A DNA stretch of 64,000 nucleotides, taken from positions 62,001 through 126,000 of the forward strand of contig CALMYJ010000011.1 in the NCBI GenBank assembly GCA_937873715.1, read 5' to 3'. The translations under genes and the position numbers were made by a program. Of this stretch, positions 33,987-42,384 are shown in pieces (position 1 is the stretch's first letter; each line of letters starts with the position of its first letter). The stretch comes from an uncultured Chitinophagaceae bacterium. Lineage in GTDB: Bacteria > Bacteroidota > Bacteroidia > Chitinophagales > Chitinophagaceae. The notes beneath the pieces are model-generated. The model saw only the letters and a program-made list of their open reading frames with translations, had not been told where the DNA came from and made no database searches.

Positions 33987-35036
33987 ATGAAGCATTTTAA
34001 GTTTTACAGTAAAGAAGATATTTTATCCCTTACTCAACTCCGCCGGTTTGAAACGAAACTGGGCGAAAGAATCAAAACGATAAAGGATGCTGGCAACTGG
34101 GCAGAAGAACTGCAGCAGTCTGCCGCAAAATATGTGCTACTGGGTATACCCGAAGATATTGGCGTAAGGGCCAACTTTGGGATGGGTGGTGCAGATACTG
34201 CCTGGCTGCCTTTTTTAACTGCATTACTCAATATTCAGAGCAATGATTTTTTTACCGGGGAAGAAGTATTGCTGGCCGGTCATTTTGATTTTGGCGATAT
34301 AAAATTTTTGATTGACAGCAATGCGTATAATAAAGAGGAACTGGTAGAAGCGTACCGGCATGCGGTAAAAATTATTGATGATGAGGTGGAAAATATGGTG
34401 AAAGTAATTGCTGCTGCCCAAAAAATTCCGATTGTGATAGGCGGTGGACACAATAATGCTTATCCTGTAATTAAGGGTACTGCCAAAGGTTTGCATAAAG
34501 CAGAACTGATACCCCTTGCACAAATTAATGCAGTTAATCTTGATGCTCATGCTGATTTTAGAACCACCGAAGGCCGACATAGCGGTAATGCATTCAGCTA
34601 TGCATCGGAAGATGGTTTTTTAGCGAAGTACTGTATTATTGGTCTTCACGAAAATTATGTACCGCAAAGCGTATTACTGGATATACACAACGATCCTTTT
34701 GTGGATTATGTGAGCTACGAAGAAATTTTTATCCGGGAGAAAAAGAATTTTATACAGGCTGTTGCCCATGCTACCGGCTTTACAGAAGATACGTACACCG
34801 GTATTGAATTAGATTTGGATGCTGTGGCGCATGCACTCAGCAGTGCGGCTACACCTTCGGGCATCAGCACGCTGCATGCCAGGCAGTATATCACATTTGC
34901 CGCCCAGGATGCTAAGGTAGCCTACCTGCATATTTGCGAAGGTGCTGCTCAACTGCCTGATGGCAGAAGGGATGAACTTACGGGTAAATTAATCAGCTAC
35001 CTGGTTAGCGATTTTGTGAAGGAGCATGCACAATAA
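33987..35036 (+). CDS. hutG: Formimidoylglutamase-like ureohydrolase (arginase family)
   Basis: The enzyme would hydrolyse N-formimidoyl-L-glutamate to glutamate and formamide in histidine breakdown. The ATG at 33987 gives 349 aa (MKHFKFYSKEDILSL); a TTG further up at 33882 is in frame but improbable. Manganese-binding motifs of the arginase family are visible: GGGHNNAYP at about residues 150-158, NLDAHADFR at about 185-193, and GIELDLDAV near residue 270, a variant of the usual SxDxDxxD. The length and the GGGHNNA form fit Bacteroidota HutG-like proteins, but no other hut gene is close, so arginase or agmatinase activity cannot be excluded. TACCTTGC at 33975-33982 may be a weak -7 box. Confidence 0.8.
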   Translation: MKHFKFYSKEDILSLTQLRRFETKLGERIKTIKDAGNWAEELQQSAAKYVLLGIPEDIGVRANFGMGGADTAWLPFLTALLNIQSNDFFTGEEVLLAGHFDFGDIKFLIDSNAYNKEELVEAYRHAVKIIDDEVENMVKVIAAAQKIPIVIGGGHNNAYPVIKGTAKGLHKAELIPLAQINAVNLDAHADFRTTEGRHSGNAFSYASEDGFLAKYCIIGLHENYVPQSVLLDIHNDPFVDYVSYEEIFIREKKNFIQAVAHATGFTEDTYTGIELDLDAVAHALSSAATPSGISTLHARQYITFAAQDAKVAYLHICEGAAQLPDGRRDELTGKLISYLVSDFVKEHAQ

Positions 35037-35043
35037 CCGGTAT

Positions 35044-35748
35044 TTATAAACCGAGTTGTTCTTCTAATTCTTTTTCTTCAGTGATGGCATCTTTGCGCCA
35101 AACCTGTTGCCCATTTTTAAAAATGATAAAAACAGGGATGCTGCTGATATTATATTGTTGCAGTATCTCGGCATCTTTGCCGGCATCCACTTTGAGGAGG
35201 GTGAATTTGCCCGGATGCTTTAGTAACAGGGCGTAGATTACAGGTTCCATTTTTTTGCAGGGCGGACACCAGCCTGCACCAATATCCACCAGCACCAGCG
35301 GGTTTGTATGTATTGTGTTTGTAAAATCTTCAATGCTTAATGCTTTTACTTTTTCTGTGCCTTCAAGGTGCTTGCCGGCTTTTTTCCAGGCCAGTATGCC
35401 ACCCTCTAATGCATACACTTCTTTAAACCCTGCCTGGCGTAGTTTTTTTGCAGCTTCAGCACTTCTTATACCGGCGAGGCAATACAGGTATACCGGTTCG
35501 TTTTTTGATAAAAAAGCAGTTCTGTACTCAAATTCTTTTTGATCGTTCCAGTTGGCCTGCATGGCGCCGGGTATATAACCTGTTTCAAATTCGGCCTTAC
35601 TCCGTACATCAAGCAACTGTACCTGTTTATTGTTTGAAATATTTTGTTCAAAAACTGCAGGTTCCTGGTTGTGGTGCTGCTGGCCTTTACAGGATACAAC
35701 GCCTGTAAATAATATAGTGCTAAAAATTAATGTTGCCGGTAATTGCAT
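35044..35748 (-). CDS. Lipoprotein with rhodanese and thioredoxin domains
   Basis: The 234-aa protein has a lipoprotein signal with lipobox ending at Cys20 (FTGVVSC), so it is likely tethered in the periplasm. Residues about 35-125 form a rhodanese domain (LLDVRSKAEFETGYIPGA) with active Cys90 in YCLAGIRS. A short linker leads to a thioredoxin domain (about 135-234) with CPPC at 161-164 (VDIGAGWCPPCKKMEPV) and the cis-Pro in ISSIPVFIIFKNG. Both catalytic cysteine motifs are intact. It may move sulfane sulfur to a thiol carrier or serve as a periplasmic disulfide reductant. It is convergent with the formimidoylglutamase gene; only 7 nt separate the two stops. Confidence 0.88.
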   Translation of the reverse strand: MQLPATLIFSTILFTGVVSCKGQQHHNQEPAVFEQNISNNKQVQLLDVRSKAEFETGYIPGAMQANWNDQKEFEYRTAFLSKNEPVYLYCLAGIRSAEAAKKLRQAGFKEVYALEGGILAWKKAGKHLEGTEKVKALSIEDFTNTIHTNPLVLVDIGAGWCPPCKKMEPVIYALLLKHPGKFTLLKVDAGKDAEILQQYNISSIPVFIIFKNGQQVWRKDAITEEKELEEQLGL

Positions 35749-35807
35749 AAAGTAAATTTGGGTGCAAATTATTACAGAATTATTCGCCGTTAAGTAACAC
35801 TGGTTAC

Positions 35808-35841
35808 AAAAAAAACACCTTTTTCAATAAAGGTGTTTTTT
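35808..35841 (-). terminator. Rho-independent terminator after the SH3-domain gene (may work on both strands)
   Basis: A 12-bp stem (plus-strand arms 35811-35822 and 35829-35840, core ACACCTTT and AAAGGTGT) with a 6-nt loop and a run of T on both ends lies 20 nt past the stop of the minus-strand SH3 gene. It also protects the following rhodanese-thioredoxin gene from read-through. Confidence 0.85.
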
Positions 35842-35860
35842 ACATACAACTCATATAAAA

Positions 35861-36280
35861 TTATCCCTCTGGTGTGAGGTATTGGGCAAATGCATATCCT
35901 TCCTCACCATCATCGGTACGTACCAGCCACCACAGTTCACTGCTTTTACTTACCAGGGTTATTATTTCGCCATGCGCTGCTTTGCCTATAATGGGCTGGT
36001 CGGTGCCAGGCCCCTTGCGAATATTGAGATTGCTTTTTTCGGTGGTAACTTTTACTTTGCTGCCGGCTTCGGCTCTTGCATTTACATTTAACACCAGGTC
36101 GCCACTTAAAAAGTTAGGATCTGTTTTATCGTAAATATGCCATAGCTGGTCTTTGATGGCTGCTGTTGGAGCATCGCCGTCAATATATAATACGCCATTT
36201 TGTTCGGTTACCTGCAGGTTAGCTACACCGGCGGCAGTGGCAGTATCAATTAATTCTTTGTATTTGTTTTGTAAACTCAT
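35861..36280 (-). CDS. SH3-like domain protein with BON-like N-terminus
   Basis: The 139-aa product has no signal peptide. The N-terminal half (residues 1-65) has the alpha/beta pattern of a BON-like domain (NLQVTEQNGVLYIDGDAPTA, then LVLNVNARA). The C-terminal half (about 75-139) is a bacterial SH3 domain (NLNIRKGPGTDQPIIGKAAHGE and WWLVRTDDGEEGYAFAQYL). E. coli Kbp/YgaU joins BON to LysM in a similar small protein that senses potassium; that comparison is only structural. A clear Shine-Dalgarno GGAGGA lies 7 nt before the ATG at 36280, which is rare in this window. The next gene upstream in the operon encodes a two-BON lipoprotein. Confidence 0.8.
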   Translation of the reverse strand: MSLQNKYKELIDTATAAGVANLQVTEQNGVLYIDGDAPTAAIKDQLWHIYDKTDPNFLSGDLVLNVNARAEAGSKVKVTTEKSNLNIRKGPGTDQPIIGKAAHGEIITLVSKSSELWWLVRTDDGEEGYAFAQYLTPEG

Positions 36281-36287
36281 AATTTTT

Positions 36288-36293
36288 TCCTCC
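36288..36293 (-). promoter_or_regulatory. Shine-Dalgarno sequence of the SH3 gene
   Basis: The minus strand reads GGAGGA, 7 nt upstream of the ATG at 36280. Strong Shine-Dalgarno sites are rare in Bacteroidota and almost absent elsewhere in the window, so this points to efficient translation of the second gene of the pair. Confidence 0.6.
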
Positions 36294-36306
36294 AGTTTGA
36301 TTTTGG

Positions 36307-36798
36307 TTATTTAATGCTCAGGCCGGAAAGTTCGTAGCCTTTTGGTTTTAATTTATCCAGTGTTTGTTTAAGCAATATCCATTTGGGTTTTGCTATTTCG
36401 CCGGCAAGGGATACTACACCGTCCTTAACGGTGGCGGTTATGCCTTTAATATCTTTTAAGGCATCGGTAAGTGCATTGCTGAGTATTTCATCGGCAGCAT
36501 TTACCACGGGGGCAGGTGGTGGGGGAGGTGCAGGCAGTTCAATATTGTTGATAACCGCTTTAACGCCTTTTATATTTTTTACCGCATCGGCACATTTGCT
36601 GCGGCAGGCGTCATCAGCACATTCGCCGGTAAGCGTTACAGTGCCATCATTTACTGTAGCCACAATGCCGTTCATGCCGGCATCGGCTTCAATGGCTTTG
36701 TCAATGGCTGTTTTAATGTCGGCATCCTTGGGCTTACATCCCGTAAAGCTAATGGTGGCAGCAAGTGTTGCTGCAAGCATCAGGTGTGCAATTTTCAT
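36307..36798 (-). CDS. Lipoprotein with two BON domains
   Basis: The ATG at 36798 gives 163 aa with a lipoprotein signal (MKIAHLMLAATLAATISFTGC). Two BON domains are visible: residues about 26-95 (IKTAIDKAIEADAGMNGIVA, VNDGTVTLTGECADDACR) and about 107-163 (LSNALTDALKDIKGITATV, VKDGVVSLAGEIAKPK), joined by a proline-rich linker (PAPPPPPAPV). BON domains in OsmY-type proteins bind membranes or protect the envelope under stress, and this one probably lies in the periplasm. It is upstream of the SH3 protein gene, 26 nt apart, on the same strand, so both are likely one operon. The upstream extension to 36909 contains no signal and is not used. Confidence 0.88.
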   Translation of the reverse strand: MKIAHLMLAATLAATISFTGCKPKDADIKTAIDKAIEADAGMNGIVATVNDGTVTLTGECADDACRSKCADAVKNIKGVKAVINNIELPAPPPPPAPVVNAADEILSNALTDALKDIKGITATVKDGVVSLAGEIAKPKWILLKQTLDKLKPKGYELSGLSIK

Positions 36799-37030
36799 GT
36801 TACAATTTGTTTTGAGGTGATGAATATAATTACCATGAAAAAACATTGATATGGTAGTAATGATGATGGCAATATGCAATAGTGGTGAACCGTATGATAA
36901 AGGTTGCACCCGTTGCGTAAAAAGCTGCTTTTTGTTGAAGCGAATAGTAATGTAGTGCCAATTTCACACAAATCATAGTATCCTGTTATTATGCTATCGA
37001 TAAATTTTAGCTATGCTGCCGCCGATTTAA

Positions 37031-37038
37031 TACTTTTG
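37031..37038 (+). promoter_or_regulatory. -7 promoter box of the first exopolysaccharide glycosyltransferase, probably leaderless
   Basis: TACTTTTG is an exact match to TAnnTTTG and ends 5 nt before the ATG at 37044, so transcription should start at or very near the start codon. Confidence 0.5.
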
Positions 37039-37043
37039 AATGC

Positions 37044-38207
37044 ATGAAAGTATTATGGCTGACAAGCTGGTTTCCCAACCGCACCAGCCCTACCAATGGG
37101 GATTTTACTGAAAGGCACGCTGCGGCTGTTGCGCCATTTGTGCAGCAATTGTTTATTATCCATGTGGTAAAAGATGATACTTTACCTGCCGGCAGTACCG
37201 AAATTGTACAGCAGCAACAGCAAAATATACTGTTGTACACGGTGTATTACGGACCGGGTAAGTATAGTGCCTTGTTTGAAAAAATATACTCTTACCACAA
37301 ATACCTTGCATTGCAACGCAGGGTGTTTAAGCAAATAATGACCGAATTTGGCAGGCCCGATCTGGTGCATGTGCATGTTGCCATGAAGGCCGGCCTTTTT
37401 GCCCGTGAGCTTAAAAAAAAATATCGCATACCCTATATCGTTACAGAACATTCTACTGTTTACTATCCGCATTCGCATCCAAGCCTGTATACATCCGGAC
37501 GTATTTACCGGCAAATGAATGTTGCTGTATTACGGCGGGCGGCTTTGCTATTACCTGTAAGCCGGGATTTGGGTAATACTATTTGCCGCAATTTTGTGCA
37601 GCAAGATGTACTGGTGATACCCAATGTAGTTGATACAAAACTGTTTTATTATAAGCCGGTACCTGCAGCTACTTTCAGGTTTGTGCATGTATCATATCTT
37701 AACTATCAAAAAAACCCTGAAGGTATTATTGCAGCCTGCAGCCTGCTAAAACAAAAGGGGTACAAATTTGAAATAACCTTTGCCGGCAAGGCAGATGAGG
37801 TACTCAAAACTGCAGCTTATACAGCAGGGTTAACAAGTGATATGGTGCATTTTAAACCAGCACTGCCTTATAACGAAGTAGCTGCTCTAATGCAGGGGGC
37901 ACATGCTTTTGTGCTGTTCAGCCGGTTCGAAAACCTGCCCTGTGTGCTGCTGGAGGCACAATGTTGTGGTTTGCCGGTTATTAGTACTAATGTGGGCGGC
38001 ATTCATGAAGTGGTGCACCCGGAAAATGGCATATTGGTAGAAAATGAAAATGTGCAGCAGCTTGCAGCAGCCATGCAGCAGATGATAGATAATTATTCAA
38101 ATTACAACAGGGAGATGATTGCCGCAGCGGCTTCGAGTAAGTTTAATTACAATGTAGTGGGCAGGCAACACCTGCCAGCATACGAAACAGTAATGCATCA
38201 ACTTTAG
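37044..38207 (+). CDS. Glycosyltransferase family 4
   Basis: The 387-aa GT-B enzyme begins MKVLWLTSWFPNRTSPTNGD, the usual N-terminal Rossmann start of GT4 (acceptor-binding half). The C-terminal donor half holds the motif FSRFENLPCVLLEAQCCGLP at about residues 290-310, in which two Glu residues are separated by seven residues (EX7E), followed by VISTNVGGIHEVV. These are standard for nucleotide-sugar retaining enzymes. It is the first gene of the exopolysaccharide region on the plus strand and has its own promoter box. Donor and acceptor are unknown. It precedes the GT-C gene by 8 nt. Confidence 0.92.
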   Translation: MKVLWLTSWFPNRTSPTNGDFTERHAAAVAPFVQQLFIIHVVKDDTLPAGSTEIVQQQQQNILLYTVYYGPGKYSALFEKIYSYHKYLALQRRVFKQIMTEFGRPDLVHVHVAMKAGLFARELKKKYRIPYIVTEHSTVYYPHSHPSLYTSGRIYRQMNVAVLRRAALLLPVSRDLGNTICRNFVQQDVLVIPNVVDTKLFYYKPVPAATFRFVHVSYLNYQKNPEGIIAACSLLKQKGYKFEITFAGKADEVLKTAAYTAGLTSDMVHFKPALPYNEVAALMQGAHAFVLFSRFENLPCVLLEAQCCGLPVISTNVGGIHEVVHPENGILVENENVQQLAAAMQQMIDNYSNYNREMIAAAASSKFNYNVVGRQHLPAYETVMHQL

Positions 38208-38215
38208 CAGGTACC

Positions 38216-39757
38216 ATGCAAAAATCGAGCTACATACTTGCAGGCATAATACTGGTTTACCTTATTGCGGGTATTTGTTCTATTAACCGGGCATCGGTAA
38301 CAGCCGATGAACCTTCGCACCTGGCATTTGGTATACGCATGCTGAAGGGCAGGCCCGAAAGGCCAAACCCGGAAAAAGATAACAGCAAAATGCCCGTGAG
38401 TGCATTAAACGTATTGCCCCGTGCTGCAGAGCAATTTTTTAGCAAAGATTTGCACAAGCTGGATAATGGTGCTTCAGACGTTATGCATGGGCGTTATATC
38501 ACTCTCTTTTTTTCGGTGTGTACAATTTTACTCGTATACCGGTGGGCATACCAGTTGTATGGCACTGCCGCCGGCTTGTTCAGTGCATTTTTAATGGCAC
38601 TTTGTCCTAATAACCTGGCTAATGCAGTACTGGTAACCACCGATGCTTATGCTTCGTTTTTTTTACTGGCAGTGATGTACGCCTTGTGGAAGTTTTGCAA
38701 TACCCGGCGTGCAAAGTATTTTATAATTTTTTCGGTGCTGCTGGCATTGGCACAACTGGTAAAGCAATCGCTTTTTCACCTGTATATTATAGTGCCGCTG
38801 TGCCTGCTGCTGTACAGTATTGCCCTGCGGCAGAAGCCCAATGTAAAAAATATACTGGTTGCCCTGCTTGCAGTACTGCTGATAAATGTGCTATTGATTA
38901 ATGCTGGTTTTTTATTTTACCGGGTGGGTTACCGCCTGGATGATTTTAGTTTTATGAGCCGGCTTTTTCAAACGGTGCAGCAAATTGTGCCCGGTGGGTT
39001 GCCGGTGCCGGTATCGTATGCATTTGTGCAGGGGCTCGACCAGGCCAAGTATTACGACCAACTGGGCGGCGGACTGCCGGGCAGCTCCTTTGGTACGGTA
39101 AATAGTTTGGGTAAAAGTGTACCTGGCGGTGCTTTGTGGTACTACTTTTTTATAACAATCCTGTTTAAAACACCGCTGAGCAATTTGTTTTTTATACTTT
39201 GGGCCAAGGTTAAGTTGTTGAAAAAATTTACCATTCAACTTTTTTTTGCGAACGAATTTTTTCTGTTAGCCCCCGTTGTGTATTTCCTGCTGCTGATGAG
39301 TTTTATGTACAATACCCAGTGTGGAATGCGGCATATCATTTTCATTTATCCTTTGCTGTTTGTTTTTTGCGGCAGCATCATTCCGGGAATCAAAAGCAGT
39401 ATACAAATGCTTTCGGTATTAATTTCCTGCCTGTTTTTACCGCTAAGCCTTACACAGTACTGGAATAACTATTATGCTTATACCAACGAGTTGATTTTTG
39501 ACAAAACGAATGCATTTAGGATTGTGGGTACGGGCAACCTTAATATTACACAAGCTTATAATTTTTTACAGGATTATTTACTGGCACACCCCGATGTGCA
39601 ATATGCGCCGGTAATGCCACAAAGCGGAAGGTTTGTGCTATCGGTAGATGAGTATATGGATGTATGGAATACCGGGCAGTACAAGTGGCTGCAGCAGTAC
39701 CAGCCCGTGGGTCATGTTGCGTATTGTTACCTGCTGTTTGAGCCTAAATTGCCTTAG
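38216..39757 (+). CDS. GT-C membrane glycosyltransferase (ArnT/PMT-like)
   Basis: The 513-aa protein has about 10-12 hydrophobic helices, beginning YILAGIILVYLIAGICS. The first periplasmic loop carries SVTADEPSHLAFGIRMLKG (about residues 28-46), where the acidic pair DE is the catalytic or metal site seen in GT39/GT83 families. The loop before the C-terminal end (NIT...YNFLQDYLLAHPDVQYAP) and MRHIIFIYPLLFVFC near residue 370 are typical of this class. It would transfer a sugar from a polyprenyl-phosphate donor to an acceptor in the periplasm. It lies in an exopolysaccharide locus, 8 nt after the GT4 gene; no lipid-donor synthase gene is adjacent. Confidence 0.85.
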   Translation: MQKSSYILAGIILVYLIAGICSINRASVTADEPSHLAFGIRMLKGRPERPNPEKDNSKMPVSALNVLPRAAEQFFSKDLHKLDNGASDVMHGRYITLFFSVCTILLVYRWAYQLYGTAAGLFSAFLMALCPNNLANAVLVTTDAYASFFLLAVMYALWKFCNTRRAKYFIIFSVLLALAQLVKQSLFHLYIIVPLCLLLYSIALRQKPNVKNILVALLAVLLINVLLINAGFLFYRVGYRLDDFSFMSRLFQTVQQIVPGGLPVPVSYAFVQGLDQAKYYDQLGGGLPGSSFGTVNSLGKSVPGGALWYYFFITILFKTPLSNLFFILWAKVKLLKKFTIQLFFANEFFLLAPVVYFLLLMSFMYNTQCGMRHIIFIYPLLFVFCGSIIPGIKSSIQMLSVLISCLFLPLSLTQYWNNYYAYTNELIFDKTNAFRIVGTGNLNITQAYNFLQDYLLAHPDVQYAPVMPQSGRFVLSVDEYMDVWNTGQYKWLQQYQPVGHVAYCYLLFEPKLP

Positions 39758-39777
39758 TTCCCTATAAGCTGCTCAGT

Positions 39778-40788
39778 TTAATGCCTTGCGTTAGCCTGTA
39801 TCTTGTCAATGATATTTTTGAGGTACCAGCCGCTGCCGGCTTTTTGTCCCAGAGCTGTTGCATTTTGTTGCATCAGGTTGTAAGTTTCTTCGCTAACCTT
39901 GCTTAGGTCGTTATTCAACCCGGTAAGGGTTTCAATTGTAATACCAATCTGGTGTTTTTTTACAAATGCCGCTACGGCACTTTTTTCCCAAACTATCACC
40001 GGCATACCTGCAGTAAGATAAAGTGAAAGTTTATGAGGGTTATTGTACAGCAGGTATGCATCGCAGTTAGTTAGTGAAGGCCCGTCCCATACCAGGCCGA
40101 AGCTGCCCACAGCAAGGGCAGGCAGTGTTTCGGGCGCTACCACTCCCTGGTAATGCACATTTGTAGCGGCAGGCTGCAGGCTGCTGTTATAGCCCTCGCC
40201 ATACAAATAAAATTGTACCGGCATTAACTGCTGCAACTGGTACACGTACTGGCCTTTGCTGTGATTGGCTGCAATGCAAACTGATGTGGAAAAAGTTTTT
40301 GCAAGGCCAGGTGCCGCAGCGTGGTAGTCAAATAGTTCTATCGTTAACACTTTTACATTTGGCAAATGCTCCAGTATGTATTGCTTCATGGCAGCGTTGT
40401 GGGCTACGATGTATTTGAACTTTGCCAGGTTATAGATTTCGGCTTTGAGTATAGATGGATTGTTATCCCTGAGGCCATCGATATCCACAATGATGGCTAC
40501 TGTAGGTATGCCCCGCCATTTCAATACATTTAATACCAGCGCATGTGCTTTTGCCAATATGGGGAAATGAAAAAATACCAGGCTTTTTTTGCCCGGGATA
40601 AAGGCCATTTTTATGGCTTGCACTATACGATTTATTTTTACAAATATGTTGCCTTGATGTACCTGCGTAAACCGCAGCGGCACAAAACCCATTTTGCTCA
40701 TCTGTAATTCATGATGTTTACGCAAAATGCCGGCATTATACAAGCTGCTGTATGATTCTTCAATATAATAGTGTTTGCTTTTGCTCAT
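39778..40788 (-). CDS. Glycosyltransferase, beta-1,6-galactofuranosyltransferase-like
   Basis: The 336-aa protein has the signature of a Bacteroidota galactofuranosyltransferase-like family: FFHFPILAKAHALVLNVLKW, VAIIVDIDGLRDNN at about residues 97-110, and SFGLVWDGPSLTNCDAYLLY followed by NNPHKLSLYLTAGMPVIVWE near residues 235-275. The DGLRD and WDGPS segments are the features I use for the call. It is on the minus strand, downstream of the flippase at 40801 (12 nt), so the two are probably cotranscribed. This pair interrupts the otherwise plus-strand locus. The sugar (galactofuranose or another) is an inference. Confidence 0.82.
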   Translation of the reverse strand: MSKSKHYYIEESYSSLYNAGILRKHHELQMSKMGFVPLRFTQVHQGNIFVKINRIVQAIKMAFIPGKKSLVFFHFPILAKAHALVLNVLKWRGIPTVAIIVDIDGLRDNNPSILKAEIYNLAKFKYIVAHNAAMKQYILEHLPNVKVLTIELFDYHAAAPGLAKTFSTSVCIAANHSKGQYVYQLQQLMPVQFYLYGEGYNSSLQPAATNVHYQGVVAPETLPALAVGSFGLVWDGPSLTNCDAYLLYNNPHKLSLYLTAGMPVIVWEKSAVAAFVKKHQIGITIETLTGLNNDLSKVSEETYNLMQQNATALGQKAGSGWYLKNIIDKIQANARH

Positions 40789-40800
40789 CGCTTTGCTGTG

Positions 40801-42246
40801 TTATTTTTTAAAGCCTGCCAATGCACTAATGTATTGCTGTAACTCACGGATAAAGCTGTTTTTAAAAATGGCATACTGTACACTGTAGTATACTATTAAG
40901 CAGGCAGCAGCGGCCACGCAAAGTACGGGCAGGGGATGAGCCGCTATTACCCTGACTGCTGCCACAACCGGTATAAACAGCAGGCAGCAAAAAACGGTTT
41001 GCAGCATTGTGCTGAGTGAACCGCCAAAGCGGATTATTTTGAGGGCATAGCTCCCTGTTATCAGCGTAATTAATATTTCTGTAATGATATTGGCGTAGGC
41101 CGAGCCCCGTTCGGCAAAAATAGGTATCAGCCACAGGTTGAGCCCAATGCTGGTAATACAACCGGCAATAACAGCAACCAGGAATTTTTTTTCCTGCTTA
41201 AAGGGTACCAATACCTGGAAGGAAAACAGGTTACTCAGGCCGATAACCAGCGGTAAAAAAGCAAGGATACGCATTACCGGTACGGCGGGTATAAATGCTT
41301 TGCCCGATATCACTTCAATAATTTCCGGTGCCAGCAAATACAGTATGGTGCACAGGGGTAAGCCTGCAGCCAGCAGCAGGCTCAGCAGCTTGGAGAGATA
41401 AACTTTTATTTCATCCCTGTTGTTGGCGCCTGCCAGGAATGAAAGGCGTGGCAGCAATACCATGCCTGCCGTTAATAAGGCTACCTGGCAAATTTTTACC
41501 ATTTTAAGTGAAAGGGTATAATACCCTACCGCAGCATCACTATGTGTAAGTTGCCGCAGGAGTATGGTATCAAAATAAATATAGATACTGATGGCAGATG
41601 AAGTAAGGAAAAAATGCCAGAGGGGCTTTAAGTGCCGTCGGTACTGCAGGGGGCTTTTTACAAAACTGTTTTCCGACAGCAGCTTTGATATATTTATAAT
41701 AGTAATCGCCAGGTAACCGGCGGTAAAAATGCCATAATAAATGGTATAATCAGTGCCCGCTTTTACAAATACAAAAAATGCCAGCAGCATAGCCAGCCTC
41801 ACCAGCAGCGAGCGGATAGCGGTGAACCGGAAGGCCTCCATGCCCTGCACATACCAGTCGTACGAAAAAGTGGATAATAAGATATTGGCTGCACCAAGCC
41901 AGTATAATGTGCTATTGCCACTGCCGGCCTTATAGGCTACAACTGCAAAAAAAAGGAGTGCTATGGTTGAAAATACGATAAGCAGTACGGTTAGTTCCCG
42001 TATTAAAGCAGCTCTTTGTGTGCCATTATTTTGCACCCTTGCAATTTCCCTTACGCCATAAAAGGGAATACCAAATGCTGCAAAAATCATGAACATTTGG
42101 GCTACAAAATCTACATAATTTATTTTACCAAGATAACCGGGCCCAAGCACACGGGTGATGTAGGGATAGGCAATCAAAGGCAGCAGTACCTGTGTAACTG
42201 AACTGAGCGCCTGGTAAGCAAATTTATTTTTAAGTTCGTGTGCCAC
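40801..42246 (-). CDS. wzx: Polysaccharide flippase (Wzx, MATE/MVF family)
   Basis: The 481-aa protein has about 12-14 membrane helices. The N-terminus reads NKFAYQALSSVTQVLLPLIAYPYITRVLGPGYLGKINY (first 12 residues of the motif are typical), the standard Wzx start with an Arg-Val-Leu-Gly-Pro turn. Other characteristic parts are GVREIARVQNNGTQRAALIREL and QGMEAFRFTAIRSLLVRLAM. It would flip lipid-linked repeat units to the periplasmic face. It is the first gene of the minus-strand pair with the galactofuranosyltransferase-like gene. A second flippase, on the plus strand, starts 138 nt away, so the locus has two. Confidence 0.92.
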   Translation of the reverse strand: MAHELKNKFAYQALSSVTQVLLPLIAYPYITRVLGPGYLGKINYVDFVAQMFMIFAAFGIPFYGVREIARVQNNGTQRAALIRELTVLLIVFSTIALLFFAVVAYKAGSGNSTLYWLGAANILLSTFSYDWYVQGMEAFRFTAIRSLLVRLAMLLAFFVFVKAGTDYTIYYGIFTAGYLAITIINISKLLSENSFVKSPLQYRRHLKPLWHFFLTSSAISIYIYFDTILLRQLTHSDAAVGYYTLSLKMVKICQVALLTAGMVLLPRLSFLAGANNRDEIKVYLSKLLSLLLAAGLPLCTILYLLAPEIIEVISGKAFIPAVPVMRILAFLPLVIGLSNLFSFQVLVPFKQEKKFLVAVIAGCITSIGLNLWLIPIFAERGSAYANIITEILITLITGSYALKIIRFGGSLSTMLQTVFCCLLFIPVVAAVRVIAAHPLPVLCVAAAACLIVYYSVQYAIFKNSFIRELQQYISALAGFKK

Positions 42247-42384
42247 TTATTTTTTTAAAAACAACGCCCTAAGGTATTTTCTATTTTTAATATACGGGGC
42301 ATATTTTATGAATTACAAAATTGTGCTTACACAACGGGTTTTTATTATCCCTATCTTAGGCCCCTTTAAGTAAAGAAATTAACA

